64,000 nt of DNA from Odiellus spinosus (taxonomy: Eukaryota; Arthropoda; Arachnida; Opiliones; Phalangiidae): positions 18,853,728 to 18,917,727 of the forward strand of contig OY987229.1 of the NCBI GenBank assembly GCA_963920705.1. Direction: 5' to 3'. Shown piece by piece: positions 1 to 12,809 of this stretch. The notes below the pieces were generated by a model, which saw only the letters and a list, made by a program, of their open reading frames with translations, was not told where the DNA came from and made no database searches. A program made the position numbers and the translations under genes. Numbering within the stretch: position 1 is the stretch's first letter; every line of letters begins with the position of its first letter.

Positions 1-23
1 AAGGAGGGTTTCATCGGCTTCTG
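1..23 (+). mobile_element. MITE family B, right end only
   Basis: The first 23 bases match the right terminal inverted repeat, ending in GGCTTCTG, of the complete copies at 7870-8206 and 50350-50689. The rest of this copy lies left of the window. Confidence 0.75.
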
Positions 24-495
24 ATACAAGGTTTCTTTACTTTTCTTAAAACTTATTTAGGAAATGTGTAGTTTCGTACCAACTAAACTCTAAGACTGAG
101 TTTGATCGAGTTTTACGATAAGAGATTTTTCTTTCGGTACTTTACTTTGAAACACCTCGACAATTAAGCCTTTTACATAAAAAAATTCGTATAAAACATA
201 ACACTTGGCTGACTAACTGAACAACCTTTTGCCAACTCTGAAATTGAATATTTTTAGTTTCTCTCCCTCTTCTTATGTTGTGACAGTTTAAGAATTATGA
301 CTTGTTACTGCGAAATCAAAGAAATATTTATAGAAAATATAATTTACTTTTTAAAGGATAATATATAAAAAGGTTAAAAATGGCCCACAAAACAAAAGCT
401 ACGAATTTTCCATAATTAGTGTTTGAAGAAAAAATGTAATTTATTTTTTAAGTATAAACTTAAGTTTTAAAATGAAAATTATTACTGCTACAATA
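24..495. other. AT-rich non-coding DNA
   Basis: No long ORF, paired splice signals or RNA gene seen. Short poly-A/T runs only. Confidence 0.5.
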
Positions 496-680
496 AAGCT
501 ACGTTCACACTTGACACTTTGGAACCGTTTTCAAACCGATTCGAATTTTCGAATCGTCTTTCCAAGACATGAATTTTATTTCTCGATCAAAGATCTACAC
601 GGATGACCCCAAAATTTTATAATTTGACCTTTCCAAAACGGTTTAAAACGGTTTCAAAGTCTTTAGTGTGAACGCGGCTT
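496..680. mobile_element. MITE family E (GTTCACACT ends)
   Basis: A 185-bp element begins AAGCTACGTTCACACT and ends AGTGTGAACGCGGCTT, imperfect inverted repeats, flanked on both sides by TA. A TA target duplication would fit a Tc1/mariner-type transposase (inference). Related copies lie at 1270, 27155, 29849 and 49050. Confidence 0.65.
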
Positions 681-1269
681 TAATCTGCTCATGACGTCAT
701 CATTTCCAATATTAAAATTAGTCTAAAATTACGTTTAAACGAAACATTTCATTTTTTGGATGATAATTTTATATATGCTTCGCAAATATTTAAAATTACG
801 TAACGTTTATATGTATATGGTCAGGTTTTAATACGATTGGACTCATTTTGAAGGTTTGTTTAATCGCTTCCTATTTCAGAGCGTAAATTTTCCTTAGCTT
901 TGTAATATTTCTAGTAAGTTTTCCTAGAAATGTAGGAACTTTCTATATCTGGAGTCTCTTCGCGTGTGGGTCTTTTCCATTTGTTATTCTCTCAGACAGA
1001 GATGACTCTGTTTAGGGTTTATGACGGCGGCAAAATTTTATAAAACGTTTTTTTCTCTCTCTCTCTCCGAGTCTTCTCTTCTCGGTTATAAATATCGCGA
1101 AACATTAAGAATTTAGCTCCTTTCCCTTGTCGCCAAAACTCGTGTAACGTCGTTTATAAGACGACTGAACCAATCTATATGAATACCTTTAGTTCGCTAC
1201 AGGAACTAATTTATGAAAACTGAGAACGGCAGAGTTAAATGAAAATTCGTGACAGGCTCGCTTTAACTT
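681..1269. other. Non-coding DNA
   Basis: Nothing gene-like seen; contains a short CT-rich run near 1052-1075. Confidence 0.5.
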
Positions 1270-1509
1270 AAACTACGGTCACACTAGCATTTCTTAATCG
1301 ATTTCAAACACATTATCTTTATAAATCGATTTATTGTAGCTTCATCTATCGGTTGTTGAAACCGAATCGGTACGAAACTGGTTCCCGAAGCAGTTTCGAG
1401 AAATTGAATCAAATCGATTCGAGAAAAGACGGTTTCCCGTTTACGCGAGTCTAGAAAAACGTTTTTGAAACGGTTTAAATCGATTCCAAGCCTAGTATGA
1501 ACGAAGCTT
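1270..1509. mobile_element. MITE family E, longer copy
   Basis: Left end ACTACGGTCACACTAG and right end CTAGTATGAACGAAGCTT are diverged inverted repeats. The interior carries several AATCGATTT-like palindromes and resembles 49050-49312 in inverted orientation. Confidence 0.6.
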
Positions 1510-4500
1510 CTGATAATAATGTAAGGAGAATTTCGATTTTGGAATTATTTTTATGGTATGACGAATAATACTCTTTGTATATCGCGGTTTTGTTTTGAAA
1601 ATGGTCTCGCTGCCCTTTTACGACATTTCGAATTTTGAAAATCGATTTAAAATTGTCCTTTCTATATAGATTAATTTCCTACCTCGAGTTCGTAGCATAC
1701 GCAAAACCATATTTCATTTATTTATTAGTCAACAAATCATAGAGATAACTGGTATCATAGCTTGATACTCGCTGTCAATTCGAGGTTGAATAAACTTTAT
1801 TTCTATTCGATATAAAGAATTGACAGTTGGCCCGTTTGACAACGCAATAATCAGAGACTAGCTATTCAAAAGCAACGTACACAGGCTGAAACTTTGGCGG
1901 GAATTCGTGCGATGACATTGAACTTTTGACCTGGCATAACGCGTTCATCAAACTATCTTTCTTACCCCGAAAATTATTTATTCCATCTACCTGGGGATTG
2001 CAACCAGAGAATTAGTCCATCTCTCGTCACAATTAGAGTCCAGTTGGGATTAAGCAAATACTTTTGCTAGAAATACTATAGTGGCTAGTCTCTGTTATGA
2101 TCCGTAGAAAAATAACATCGGTTTGTCATGGTTTGCCGCGTTTCTCTCGGCTATATGGAATATATTCCTTGTTTGGGAATATTTATTGTTGAATCTTAAG
2201 CGGCCCTTTAGAGTTTTCAACCCCCTTCTTCCCGTTGTCCGGCGGTTTTCCGGTCCATTTGAAACCCCGAAATATTGGTGGTTCTTTTCCTAACAATGAT
2301 ATATCGAATCACAATAGTGTTTTGACCTAGTAAGTTTTCTCTCGATTTGACAGCACGTTTTAAGATAGACTCCCCGTTATCCCAAATGATTTGTTTACTT
2401 AAAGATAAAGTTTGAATAGTTTCATCACCGCTTCCAACTCGAGTTGGAATTGAATATACAGTCACGATAGTTTTCAACACTATATGGTTTCTTTCATATT
2501 TCAATAATTTGGTTTCTAAGAGATCTTGCTATAAAGGTTGTTTTGAAATTTCCATATATACTTGAAAATCGTGCTGCTCTCACAAGGGTACAAATAATAC
2601 TTTTCGGAACTGATCCGAATACAAGAACAATAATGTTTTGACGTAATCTCGACCACAAACATATTTATTATATTAGAAGATAGAAGTGTGCCATTATATA
2701 TCTGCCAAATGTTTTAAACCAATTTAAATGTATCGCGAGGTATACTTGGTCTCACCATTTGTTTCGAAGGTGTAGGGGGATTATATTCAAATAATAAGCA
2801 TATATATTCGACATTTTCACACCTTTGGCGTTAAAATTCCAAATATATACAAAAAAAAATCACTTGTTAATTTGCGATAAATTAAAAATTTAAGTATGAA
2901 GTACTTTCGCGAACGAGACCGCGCCAAAGCAACTAGAGTGGGAGAAATAGCTACAAGATCTTGTATTTGACAGTATATTTATGTTTCGTCATTCGTGTCA
3001 TGCCGTCTTAAATTGCGAGAACCAATAATATTCCGGCAAGAATTCATGAGTCTAAGAATAAAAAATAATCTAATCCCATCCTCGCGTATATTTTTAATCT
3101 AAAATATTAAAATAAATTAAAATTACTATTGGCGTGATAATTCAAGGTCTAGCTTAGGGAATCAGCCTTAGGAGATCAATGAAACGCGAGAGTGGATCGC
3201 TAGTCCTTTTTTTTTAGATCTGAGAAAGCGAATAGCAGACGAATTTTGACTAGTATGTAAATGAACCTTATAGTGTCTAAAAAACAAGTTTTGGCGTAAC
3301 TAAAAATAGATACAAATGTACTCCGTGCGAACTTAAAATTAAATCTAACACGTATTACGAAGGAAATTAGATTTTTTTTTATTACGATTTTGGAAAAACG
3401 TATGTAAGGTTAGCTCATGGTGAGATATGATGAGATTATAATTTGGCGGAGAAGTGGTACCTCCTTTTCTTTGATATTCGCCGCTCCCAGTAGATTAAAT
3501 TTACACCTTTGTAGTCGTATATGTGAAAAGAAACTTGCCGCCTCAGGGATAGAAATGGCTTTATAGAACTTTTATTTTAGCTTTTAATGCGTATTAGGCT
3601 GGGCTACATTGAAGGGGCGTGTTTTTCAAGAGATTTGTACCAGAAATTACTATTTTTGGTAAACTTGCGATGCTACGTACGAAATTCATTAATTATTTAG
3701 TCTAGTCATTATTTTGCTCTACACTATATTTAAAATTTTGAATAGGATGGTCATAAAAGAGATATTTTAATTAAAGTCAGGCTGTTACAATATTTTTTCG
3801 AAGGTCTAAGGGTAGTATTTTTTCAATTTTGGGTTGACAACGTGGGTTAGTTTAAGATCTTCTAAATTGAAATGTAAAATAATATTGATTTAATTTTTTC
3901 CCCAAGTTCAATTTCATATTGATTCGTTTATAACTAAATCTTATATTTCGATGCAACTATATTTTACTGAAATAACCATAAATCAATGTTTGATATTAAA
4001 ATCAACATTAGATATCTTTTTACGGTTTCCGGTTTAGCTTTTATTATAATTAATGATATCGAGGACAAGGTTTGGTTCCTATCATGATGGGGTAAATGGA
4101 AGAAACTTAACGAAGTGATAAAGTTAACCCTAGTTTGTTATAAGGTGAAAGAAATGGGGATAAACCGTATCTAAACATGTCGAAGAATCTTCAGTTTTCT
4201 CTATTTCCCCCTTTAAATTTGGAGCTACCATCTTTAGTTGGCATTGCTGATAAACTTAGAAAGATAGTCTAAATAGGAGTCATTGAAATCTATGGTTAAT
4301 TTGGTTCGTGTTTTGTTAAAGAGGGAAAGAGACGTTTAAGGACGTGTGAAATTTCTGCAACTTATCCGTCAACTATTAACACCAGCGTTGAACAGTTTTA
4401 CCAAGCTGAAAGATTGAAACTCGCGATGTAAAGTAAACATACGACGATTGGCTCGAATGCTTAAAGACCGCGCGCTCGAGAAATATACCATTTAATATAT

Positions 4501-7500
4501 AGGTTCCTATTCGTGTGGGGTCGTAGAACTCTTCGTTTTATTATAAGTCGATGATGACTTTAAGTATACCACTCTCTAAATGTTAATTAGTTTGATTAAT
4601 ACTTTTGTATTTTATCAGATATTTAAGTCAAGACTTAAGGTGAAATTTCGCACTATTGAAAAGGTATCTAAAGACAAACATTGGCGAAGAAGATAGGGTT
4701 ATTCGAGTTTCCTTATATAAGAAAAAGAAGAGGCCAAGTTATAGTCCTTTTTATTGGCACGAGGAATTATAGGGGGACCTATTGAATTCATTGACTCCTT
4801 TAGCGGCGCGATCTTAATCTCATTGTTAAGCTAGGAAATTCGATACACAGGGGCCAGGAAATGGGAAAAACGTCGGGCTGACTCCAAGCACAAAGAAATT
4901 CAGTGACGAACGGGCAGGATAAAAATACCGATAAGAACCTTTAGCGTTAAAAGTCAATGAAAGCATCCTGTCAATGCCAACGCCTTTTCAGAGAGATGAG
5001 AGAGAGACAGAGAGAGAAAAAAAAAATGCTTGAAATCTATTCTTTTATGCATCAGGAATTTACGAATTTTAAACATTCAAACAACATTATCATTAATTTA
5101 ATTCAATATACGACGTCAGAGGTTTATATATCACTCTCTCCCCTCTGTATCACCCCTCTTCTTGAATTTCAGTATTCAACCTTACAAACACTCCCCCTAA
5201 GGTGATTACGTGACGTCTAGTGTTTGCCTCAAGTCCGGCAAACCCTCAACTAATCTTTAAATCTTTAAAATCACGAAAAAATAAATCCCAAGCTAATCAT
5301 TTACATCCTGATCAAATCCTAAAGAAAACAAAATACCTAATAGCTTACTAATCTTCCAAACCCATAACAAATCTGAAAATCCCGGCCAGATATTAAAATC
5401 CCTAACGTCGACCACGCTACACCCTTTAAAAACACTTCATGATATACCAAGATAATTTATTAAATTGTAAAACACATGTTTCTGTCCGAAGGGTTTATTT
5501 TGGTTGTTCGTATAAAGAGTAAATTATTAAGTTTTTAATTACATCACTATAATAGCTTTTCTCTTTATAATTAAAACGTTCTGCGATCGAGCAGCTTTCA
5601 ATAGACAGTACGATCAACATCGACAATATGTTATAGTTTATAATAGGTACATCGCTATTTGTACGTCACGTGAAATCAATTAAGACGAATGTCAAAACTA
5701 AATTCGTGGTGGCAACACGCCCAAAACTAAGTTTCCCCGTTATCTCTAAATAATGAAGGACTAAATAAAGATGGAAGCTTATAGCTTTGCTGGTATTGCC
5801 AACTGAAGGTAGAATTGAACTATAGCGAAGGATCAGGAAAAAAAAATCTCTTGGATTCGAATAGAAGACATTTCTGTTAACACTTTTAATCGTAGCTTGG
5901 TGCGTTGGGGGTTTTTCTTACAATTACTCTTACAGCGGCAATTTAACGTGAAAATAGGTAAGGATACTTTATCGTTTGGAAAGGATCGCTTTCGTTATCA
6001 CGTAATGAAGCCAGGGTTATTTATGGCAGGATAGTTTGACGCTTATAAATTGGTTACAGAAAGTGTTTTTTTTTTTTTTTTTTTTTTTCTTTTAGTTTCT
6101 CAGATTGATTTCAAGAGCTTTAGGGGAATGAAACTTATTTCAACGTGCACCAGATAGGGTGTAGTTTTTTAGTTCATTGGGGCTTCGAGGTAACTTCAAT
6201 TTTTAGCTTTTTGGAGACTCTTATATTGATGGGCCTTTTTTACCCTTTTTAGCTCTTATACCGAAGCTATTCGGATCCCATACTCTTTAATGTTGCACCT
6301 ATAACCCTATGCTACCTTAATTTTAAACAGACTTGACACAGGTCAGGGAATTTAAAACTTTAACAATTGGCCTAAATATCAAGGGAAAACTTAATTGGGC
6401 CAAAAGTGCATGGAAGAGTAAGGGATTTTTAATATTGGGTCACAGGATTATTAGGGAAGTGTAATCGGAAAATTTATCTCAGACGTCATTGGAAAATATA
6501 GGACTATATAGCCTTTCATTGTTACAACTAGGAATCATAGCGCGAGACCAGCCTACCTACTTTTCCCTGGGAATATATCTCGAGTCAATTTAGCGAAGGA
6601 AAACTATATCTCTTCTCTCCGCGCCCGCAGACTCCGCTCCTTGTCTCCTAATTGAAAAACAGTCCCTAATTGGAACTAGCCAAAAAAGAAATAACACCAA
6701 TTAAAACCAATTTTAATGAATGCGCGCTATCCTAGACTGTTTTTCTATAACACCAAAATTGGCGAAACTTTAATACACCTTATCCACCTTGTTTTAATTA
6801 TATATATTTTTTTTTCTCGAACCTTTCGTTTTCTCTTCTAAAAGAAATTGAAGTAAAGTAACTTCTTTCCCGTTGAAAAATATATATCAAGTTTAATTAG
6901 CGCGCGATCCGGAGTTCTCGATTTTCTCCGGTGGTAAAGCTATATAGAGCTTGATTGACTCCTTTTACTTGTAGCTAAAAATCTAAAAAATAGCTAGGTT
7001 GTTATTGGTATCACTCTCAAGTTCCTGATGGTTGACCATCAAGAACCATTGGTCTTTTTCTGGTCTAATTTCAAATGGAGTGTTTTTACGTTATCTGGAT
7101 ATTTTGGTGTTAGACTGTTAGTCATTTCGGTGTACGGACAATTTGGTAGTAACTATTTTTCGAGCCAAGGCCTATAGCTTACATAATATAGACTTATGAA
7201 GTAACTTGTATATGATATTAGATGAATAATATTGGGAACACAGGGAGAACGGGGAAGGCAGATGTTCAGTGTCAGTGAGCCGAATTTGAAATTTGAAATC
7301 TCACCCCTCCCTATCCAGTCCCTTCTCTTGAATGTCTGTAGCTGCGTGTTGTGTGCAAGCTTTACAAGAGATTCGTTGTGGTTTTTCGGAATATGTCTCG
7401 ACGTAAACAGGGAGCTATATAGGAATATAATTCTTTATACTTCATATCCATTAAATGTTTTGACCGCGAAAGCGCGGTTGGTTCGGTGTACCTCCTTTTG

Positions 7501-7869
7501 TGTTATATTTTATTATAGGAGAATGATACCGCGGCTGCCTTTCTAGCTCTCCCTCTTATAATATGGATATGCTTTTAAAATTTCCCACGATATGATCCCC
7601 TCTTTATTATACGGAGTGATTGACAGTGACTCTCTAAATGGATCCACTTTTTTATCAATTTTTTTTTAAGGATTTTATTTCATGTCAAAATGTTACGAGC
7701 ATGGTATATTGTATATTTCATGTTTGTATTTCATCTTCATATAGTTCCATCTATAATATAGTTTTAATCTCAGAACGGATTATCCCCATTTTTATAATCT
7801 TCGAAATATCAGTTATACACTTTATTACAACCTTTTTAAATCAGTTATTCACATTATTAAGCCATATAG
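1510..7869. other. Long intergenic stretch without a recognised gene
   Basis: Only short chance ORFs occur. Minor structure: a GA-rich run near 4994-5025, a poly-T tract near 6067-6089, and around 6340-6480 a diffuse repeat of GGTCAGGGAATTT-like words that recurs near 25740-25960, 35230-35600 and 39700-39800. An 18-bp core AGAGATAACTGGTATC with flanks near 1740-1760 recurs at 37803-37820. Confidence 0.45.
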
Positions 7870-8206
7870 CAGAAGCCGATGAAACCCTCCTTTGAAGTGT
7901 ACTACTCTAATGTTCCATATAGCGCTCCTCTCTGTATGGGTAAAATTCCCAATTTTACGAGATCGGAGGGGTCCTACTTCATACCCCCTGTCTACGGAAA
8001 ATTGGAAATTCTCTCTCTCCACAAAAGACGACGTTTGGTTGACGAACTCCAAGGCTGCTAGAGATATTCGCTGGACAAACTCCCGCTCCGAAAATATCTA
8101 CCGTTAGGAGGCGTAAGAATCGCGCTTTTTGAAACTAGCCCATACAGAGAAGGGTAGACAAGACCAGGGAGTAATAGACTTCAAAGGAGGGTTTCATCGG
8201 CTTCTG
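7870..8206 (+). mobile_element. MITE family B, complete copy
   Basis: A 337-bp element with inverted repeats of about 28 bp, starting CAGAAGCCGATGAAACCC and ending with its complement. The interior (CTCTGTATGGG..., ...CCATACAGAG) also pairs in part. It is highly similar over its whole length to 50350-50689. The flanks show no clear target duplication here. No coding capacity; the short ORFs across it occur in both copies simply because the copies are similar. Confidence 0.85.
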
Positions 8207-9713
8207 CTAAAATGAATAAATTCGATAAATTCCGAATTCAAGGCAAAAAACGTATTATAATAATTAAATTCGATAAAGGAAGAAAGAGATAGCTTTATTT
8301 TTTCCCTCTATTGTAATCGAAACGGGTAAATGCCAATACTTATTGGAAGTCGGCAAAAATCAAAATAACATACTGCGCTGTCTATTGTAGAATTGAAAAG
8401 AATTATCATAAAAATATTCGATATATATCGGGTATAATCGACCGATTATAAAGAAGGGCCCGGTACCATAAAATTATAGGTCATAACCTTTCATTAACTA
8501 AGATGTTAAAAGTAAGCCAGGTGGCTTACTATCATTTAATACAAACAAATAATTCATCATCAAATTAAACAAGTTTTCACATCAAGGGAACGTGAATGTA
8601 GAATAATTTCTTTAAGAAATTCCTCGCAATAAGTTGGATCCCAGAAATAATCCGTTATTAAAGTCCTAACAACTAATAATTTATGGCCAAGGCTTATTTC
8701 TATATTTTTACCATACGTAATGATGTTATTGTAAAATTACGGATAAAGATATACGAATTTAACGAGATTATCTTCTCTTTCAGATTTGTTTCCGTCAGGA
8801 TGATAATTTTTCGAGATTACGTCATCATTATCATCTTAGATCGTCTCCGAAGGGTCACGTATGGCCACTGGAGCAGCGACAGGCCAACCAACGACGGTAT
8901 CAAGTTTAAATAGCGGTCCTGATACGAGAGGGTCGCGGGATACCACAAAGCACCTACGTTATACAAAGTGCCAAAAAGTAATGGTTCCCGAACGCGTAGT
9001 GCCATAAAGTCAAAATGTGGCCCAACGAAAGTTCGCGTTTAGTTTCGTGATTTTTACCGTTTTCGCGTTTTAATTTAAAAATCAAACTGAGCATAAAAAT
9101 TTGAACTGAATTACTTCGAGACCTTCAAACCTGTAAGTACTATTTCTATATTTTTTAAACTACATTGAAAATGACTGTTGTCCTATTGCAATCATTGTCT
9201 ATTTTAATTTCTGATTTTGGTGGAAGCCCTGGAATGTGACACTTTCATAGGGCGATATAATTACACGAAATGAATAGTATTTAGAACTAATTTATCGTAA
9301 ATTAATTTAATAATGCCCATTTATATCTATAGACTGTTAATTGTGAATCCAAATCCAGTAAAATTAATCGATTTTACGACTCTAGTATCGATTTAAATAT
9401 ACAGACAAATAGGTCGAATAATGTAAGCTTTCTAAAAACCATATTATTACAATTGAAACTAAAATTATTTCTAACGTTTTGGTAGAAATCTATCAGAACC
9501 GCCTTCTGTAAAATATTATATATATTATGCTATAGGGTATCCTACAAATATGGATGGGACTTTATAACTAATGGTTTTATTATACTCCTGAAATTCTATA
9601 AAATCAGATGCCCAGACTCGGTAAGGGACGGGCATTTCATTTTGCTATAATAGTAGGAACAAAGCGAAATTTTTGATTACCTTAAAAATATAAATTAGAA
9701 AAATCCAAATAGA
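8207..9713. other. Non-coding DNA
   Basis: No gene seen. Short ORFs on both strands near 8683-9005 have no recognisable motif. Confidence 0.45.
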
Positions 9714-11805
9714 CATGCTCGATTATTTTAAAATAATAAAATACTGACTCGCCACTCGAAAAAGATGCCTCGCCACAAAATTTACAAAAATGACAAAACT
9801 TAAAATGGTTGTAACCTTTCTCTGCAATCTCCTAGGCATAAACCGATTACACCATTAGAAAGTAGACATTCCCTAAATTACTTTAAGATCAAAAAAATGA
9901 TGTTTCGCCACTCGAAAAAGGTGTTTCGCCACTCGATAGAAATCGAACAAATTCCAAAAATGAACCCTATTCAAATGTCCGTAACATATCTCCGCGATCT
10001 TCTAGACATTATCCGATTGCATCATAAGAAAATATACACGCCCTAGATTATTTTAAAATAATAAAGTCCGGCCTCGCCACTCGAAAAAGATGCCTCACCA
10101 CTAATAGAAATCGAACAAAATGACCAAAAATTACCCATTACTTAAAAATGGCCGTAACTTTTCTCTACAATCTCCTAGGCATAAACCGATTGCACGATTA
10201 GAAAGAAGACATTCCCTAAATTATTCTAAGATCATAAAATTTTGCTTCGCCACTCGAAAAAGGTGTTTCGCCACTCGATAGAAATCGAGCAAAAGTCCAA
10301 AAATGAGCCCTATCTTACAATGCAAATGGCTATAACTTTTCTCCTCGACCTCCTAGGCTTAAACTGATTGCACCATTAGAAAGAAGACATTCCCTAAATT
10401 ATTCTAAGATCATAAAATTTTGCTTCGCCATTCGAAAAAGGTGTTTCGCCACTCGATAGAAATCGAGCAAAAGTCCAAAAATGAGCCCTATCTTAAAATG
10501 CAAATGGCTATAACTTTTCTCCTCGACCTCCTAGGCTTAAACTGATTGCACCATTAGAAAGAAGACATTCCCTAAATTATTCTAAGATCATAAAATTTTG
10601 CTTCGCCACTAGAAAAAGGTGTTTCGCCACTCGATAGAAATCGAGCAAAAGTCCAAAAATGAGCCCTATCTTAAAATGCAAATGGCTATAACTTTTCTCC
10701 TCGACCTCCTAGGCTTAAACCAATTGCACCATTAGAAAGAAGACATTCCCTAAATTATTCTAAGATCATAAAATTTTGCTTCGCCACTCGAAAAAGGTGT
10801 TTCGCCACTCGATAGATATCGAGCAAAAGTCCAAAAATGAGCCCTATCTTACAATGCAAATGGCTATAACTTTTCTCCTCGACCTCCTAGGCTTAAACCG
10901 ATTGCACCATTAGAAAGAAGACATTCCCTAAATTTTTCAAAGATCATAAAATTTTGCTTCGCCACTCGAAAAAGGTGTTTCGCCACTCGATAGAAATCGA
11001 GCAAAAGTCCAAAAATGAGCCCTATCTTACAATGCAAATGGCTATAACTTTTCTCCTCGACCTCCTAGGCTTAAACTGATTGCACCATTAGAAAGAAGAC
11101 ATTCCCTAAATTATTCTAAGATCATAAAATTTTGCTTCGCCACTCGAAAACTCGAAAAAGGTGTTTCGCCACTCGATAGAAATCGAGCAAAAGTCCAAAA
11201 ATGAGCCCTATCTTAAAATGCAAATGGCTATAACTTTTCTCCTCGACCTCCTAGGCTTAAACCGAGTGCACCATTAGAAAGAAGACATTCCCTAAATTAT
11301 TCCAAGATCATATAATTTTGCTTCGCCACTCGAAAAAGGTGTTTCGCCACTCGATAGAAATCGAGCTAAAGTCCAAAAATGAGCCCTATCTTAAAATGCG
11401 AATGGCTATAATTTTTCTCCTCGACCTCCTAGGCTTAAACCGATTGCACCATTAGAAAGAAGACATCCCCTAAATTATTCTAAGATCATAAAATTTTGCT
11501 TCGCCACTCGAAAAAGGTGTTTCGCCACTCGATAGAAATCGAGCAAAAGTCCAAAAATGAGCCCTATCTTAAAATGCAAATGGCTATAACTTTTCTCCTC
11601 GACCTCCTAGGCTTAAACCGATTGCACCATTAGAAAGAAGACATTCCCTAAATTATTCTAAGATCATGAAATTTTGCTTCGCCCCTCGAAAAAGGTGTTT
11701 CGCCACTCGATAGAAATCGAGCAAAAGTCCGAAAATAACCCCTAAAATGCAAATGGTCGTAATCTTTCTCTTTGACCTCCTAGCTAGGCATAAACTGATC
11801 GCTGG
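9714..11805 (+). repeat. Tandem satellite array, 178-bp monomer, about 12 copies
   Basis: The landmark CATTCCCTAAATTATTC recurs at 10210, 10388, 10566, 10744, 10922, 11100, 11286, 11464 and 11642, a 178-bp period apart from one 186-bp step caused by a small local duplication of AAAACTCG near 11145. The central copies are nearly identical. The left-edge copies (9714, 9867, 10037) are diverged and shorter (153, 170 and 173 bp steps), and the right-most copy decays near 11720-11800. Each monomer holds the word CGCCACTCG twice, spaced about 20 bp, the second followed by the small palindrome TCGATAGAAATCGA. No ORF runs through it. Confidence 0.95.
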
Positions 11806-12809
11806 GATAAGTAGGCAGTTCAAAAGAAACTTTATCTTTTCAATAGGAAGGTAAAGTTTATTTTGCTCTCAAAACACCAAGATACTATGTCAATATATAT
11901 TATTACAATTACGTGATTAAACCGTCCCGGTTTATTAAATTTATTTCATAAAATTTGAGCGAAGCGGCTCATTGTTGCTTTCTGTTACTATGTGGTTACT
12001 ATTTTCACTAAAATTAAGGCAGAATTTGCGTATCACTCCTGTTATATATTAATGAAGTTGATGTAAGCTTCTCTTGAAAAAGCGAGGTTTAACTGAAAAC
12101 GAGGCTTTACTTTTGAATTAGTATTCCATTCGCTTTTAAATTTTACTATTCGAACGCTTCTAAGAATTTCAAAACCCATACATCGTAATAAACAAATGAA
12201 GATTGAGGGTTGATTATATCTGTAATATTAATCGGTACATAAAATTAAGTCCCCAAATTTGCAGAACGATGACCTTGGTTATAATCAGGTAATAGCTAAC
12301 CTAAAATAAAGTTATTAATAACCTACAATTGATGATCCAAAATAAATAAACCTGCTTAAACTAAAATTGCGTTGCGAAATACCCTCTCATTTCAGAAATA
12401 GGAAAGACTTAATTTCAATACCACACGCAAAAACGTTCATTTGTTCGGGCACAAAACCTTTCAAAACCAAAAATAATTATTTCCAAATAAAACAAATCTC
12501 GAATTCGCCGTACACTAATCTATATATACCCACCTTTAATTTAAGTCAACACATCAGACTAGATCGTAAAACCCTAGACACTTACTTTGTTCCATTACGC
12601 ACGTTTAGCCTACTCTTATTTCCTCTTAGATCATTGCACAAATTTCTTCAATTTGTTCATCTTTATTTAAACTGTACTCCGATTACGTCGTTAAAATTAA
12701 ATGAACGCGAGCTTAGGACCTTTAAATAGGAATATGATTTAGGGTCTTACTCTTTTTCAACACAACAGATTGAACTAGAAACAATCTTCCATATCCGCTC
12801 CGATTAGAA
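11806..12809. other. Upstream region of the secreted protein gene at 12810
   Basis: Non-coding, with TATA-like words at about 12520 (TATATATA) and 12664 (TATTTAAA) on the + strand, either of which could serve the downstream gene. A 120-codon ORF at 12367-12729 lacks an ATG at its reported start and any known motif, and I do not call it. Confidence 0.35.

Noticed and set aside
7849-8107. ORFs shared between 7.9 and 50.4 kb
   Set aside because: They lie in two copies of MITE family B; the similarity is that of the element, with frame shifts between copies.
9714-11805. CRISPR-like array
   Set aside because: Uniform long tandem monomers without unique spacers, in a eukaryotic genome.
12367-12729. 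A 120-codon ORF upstream of micro-exon gene 1
   Set aside because: Its start is not ATG, its composition is like the flanking AT-rich DNA, and it lies where the promoter is expected.
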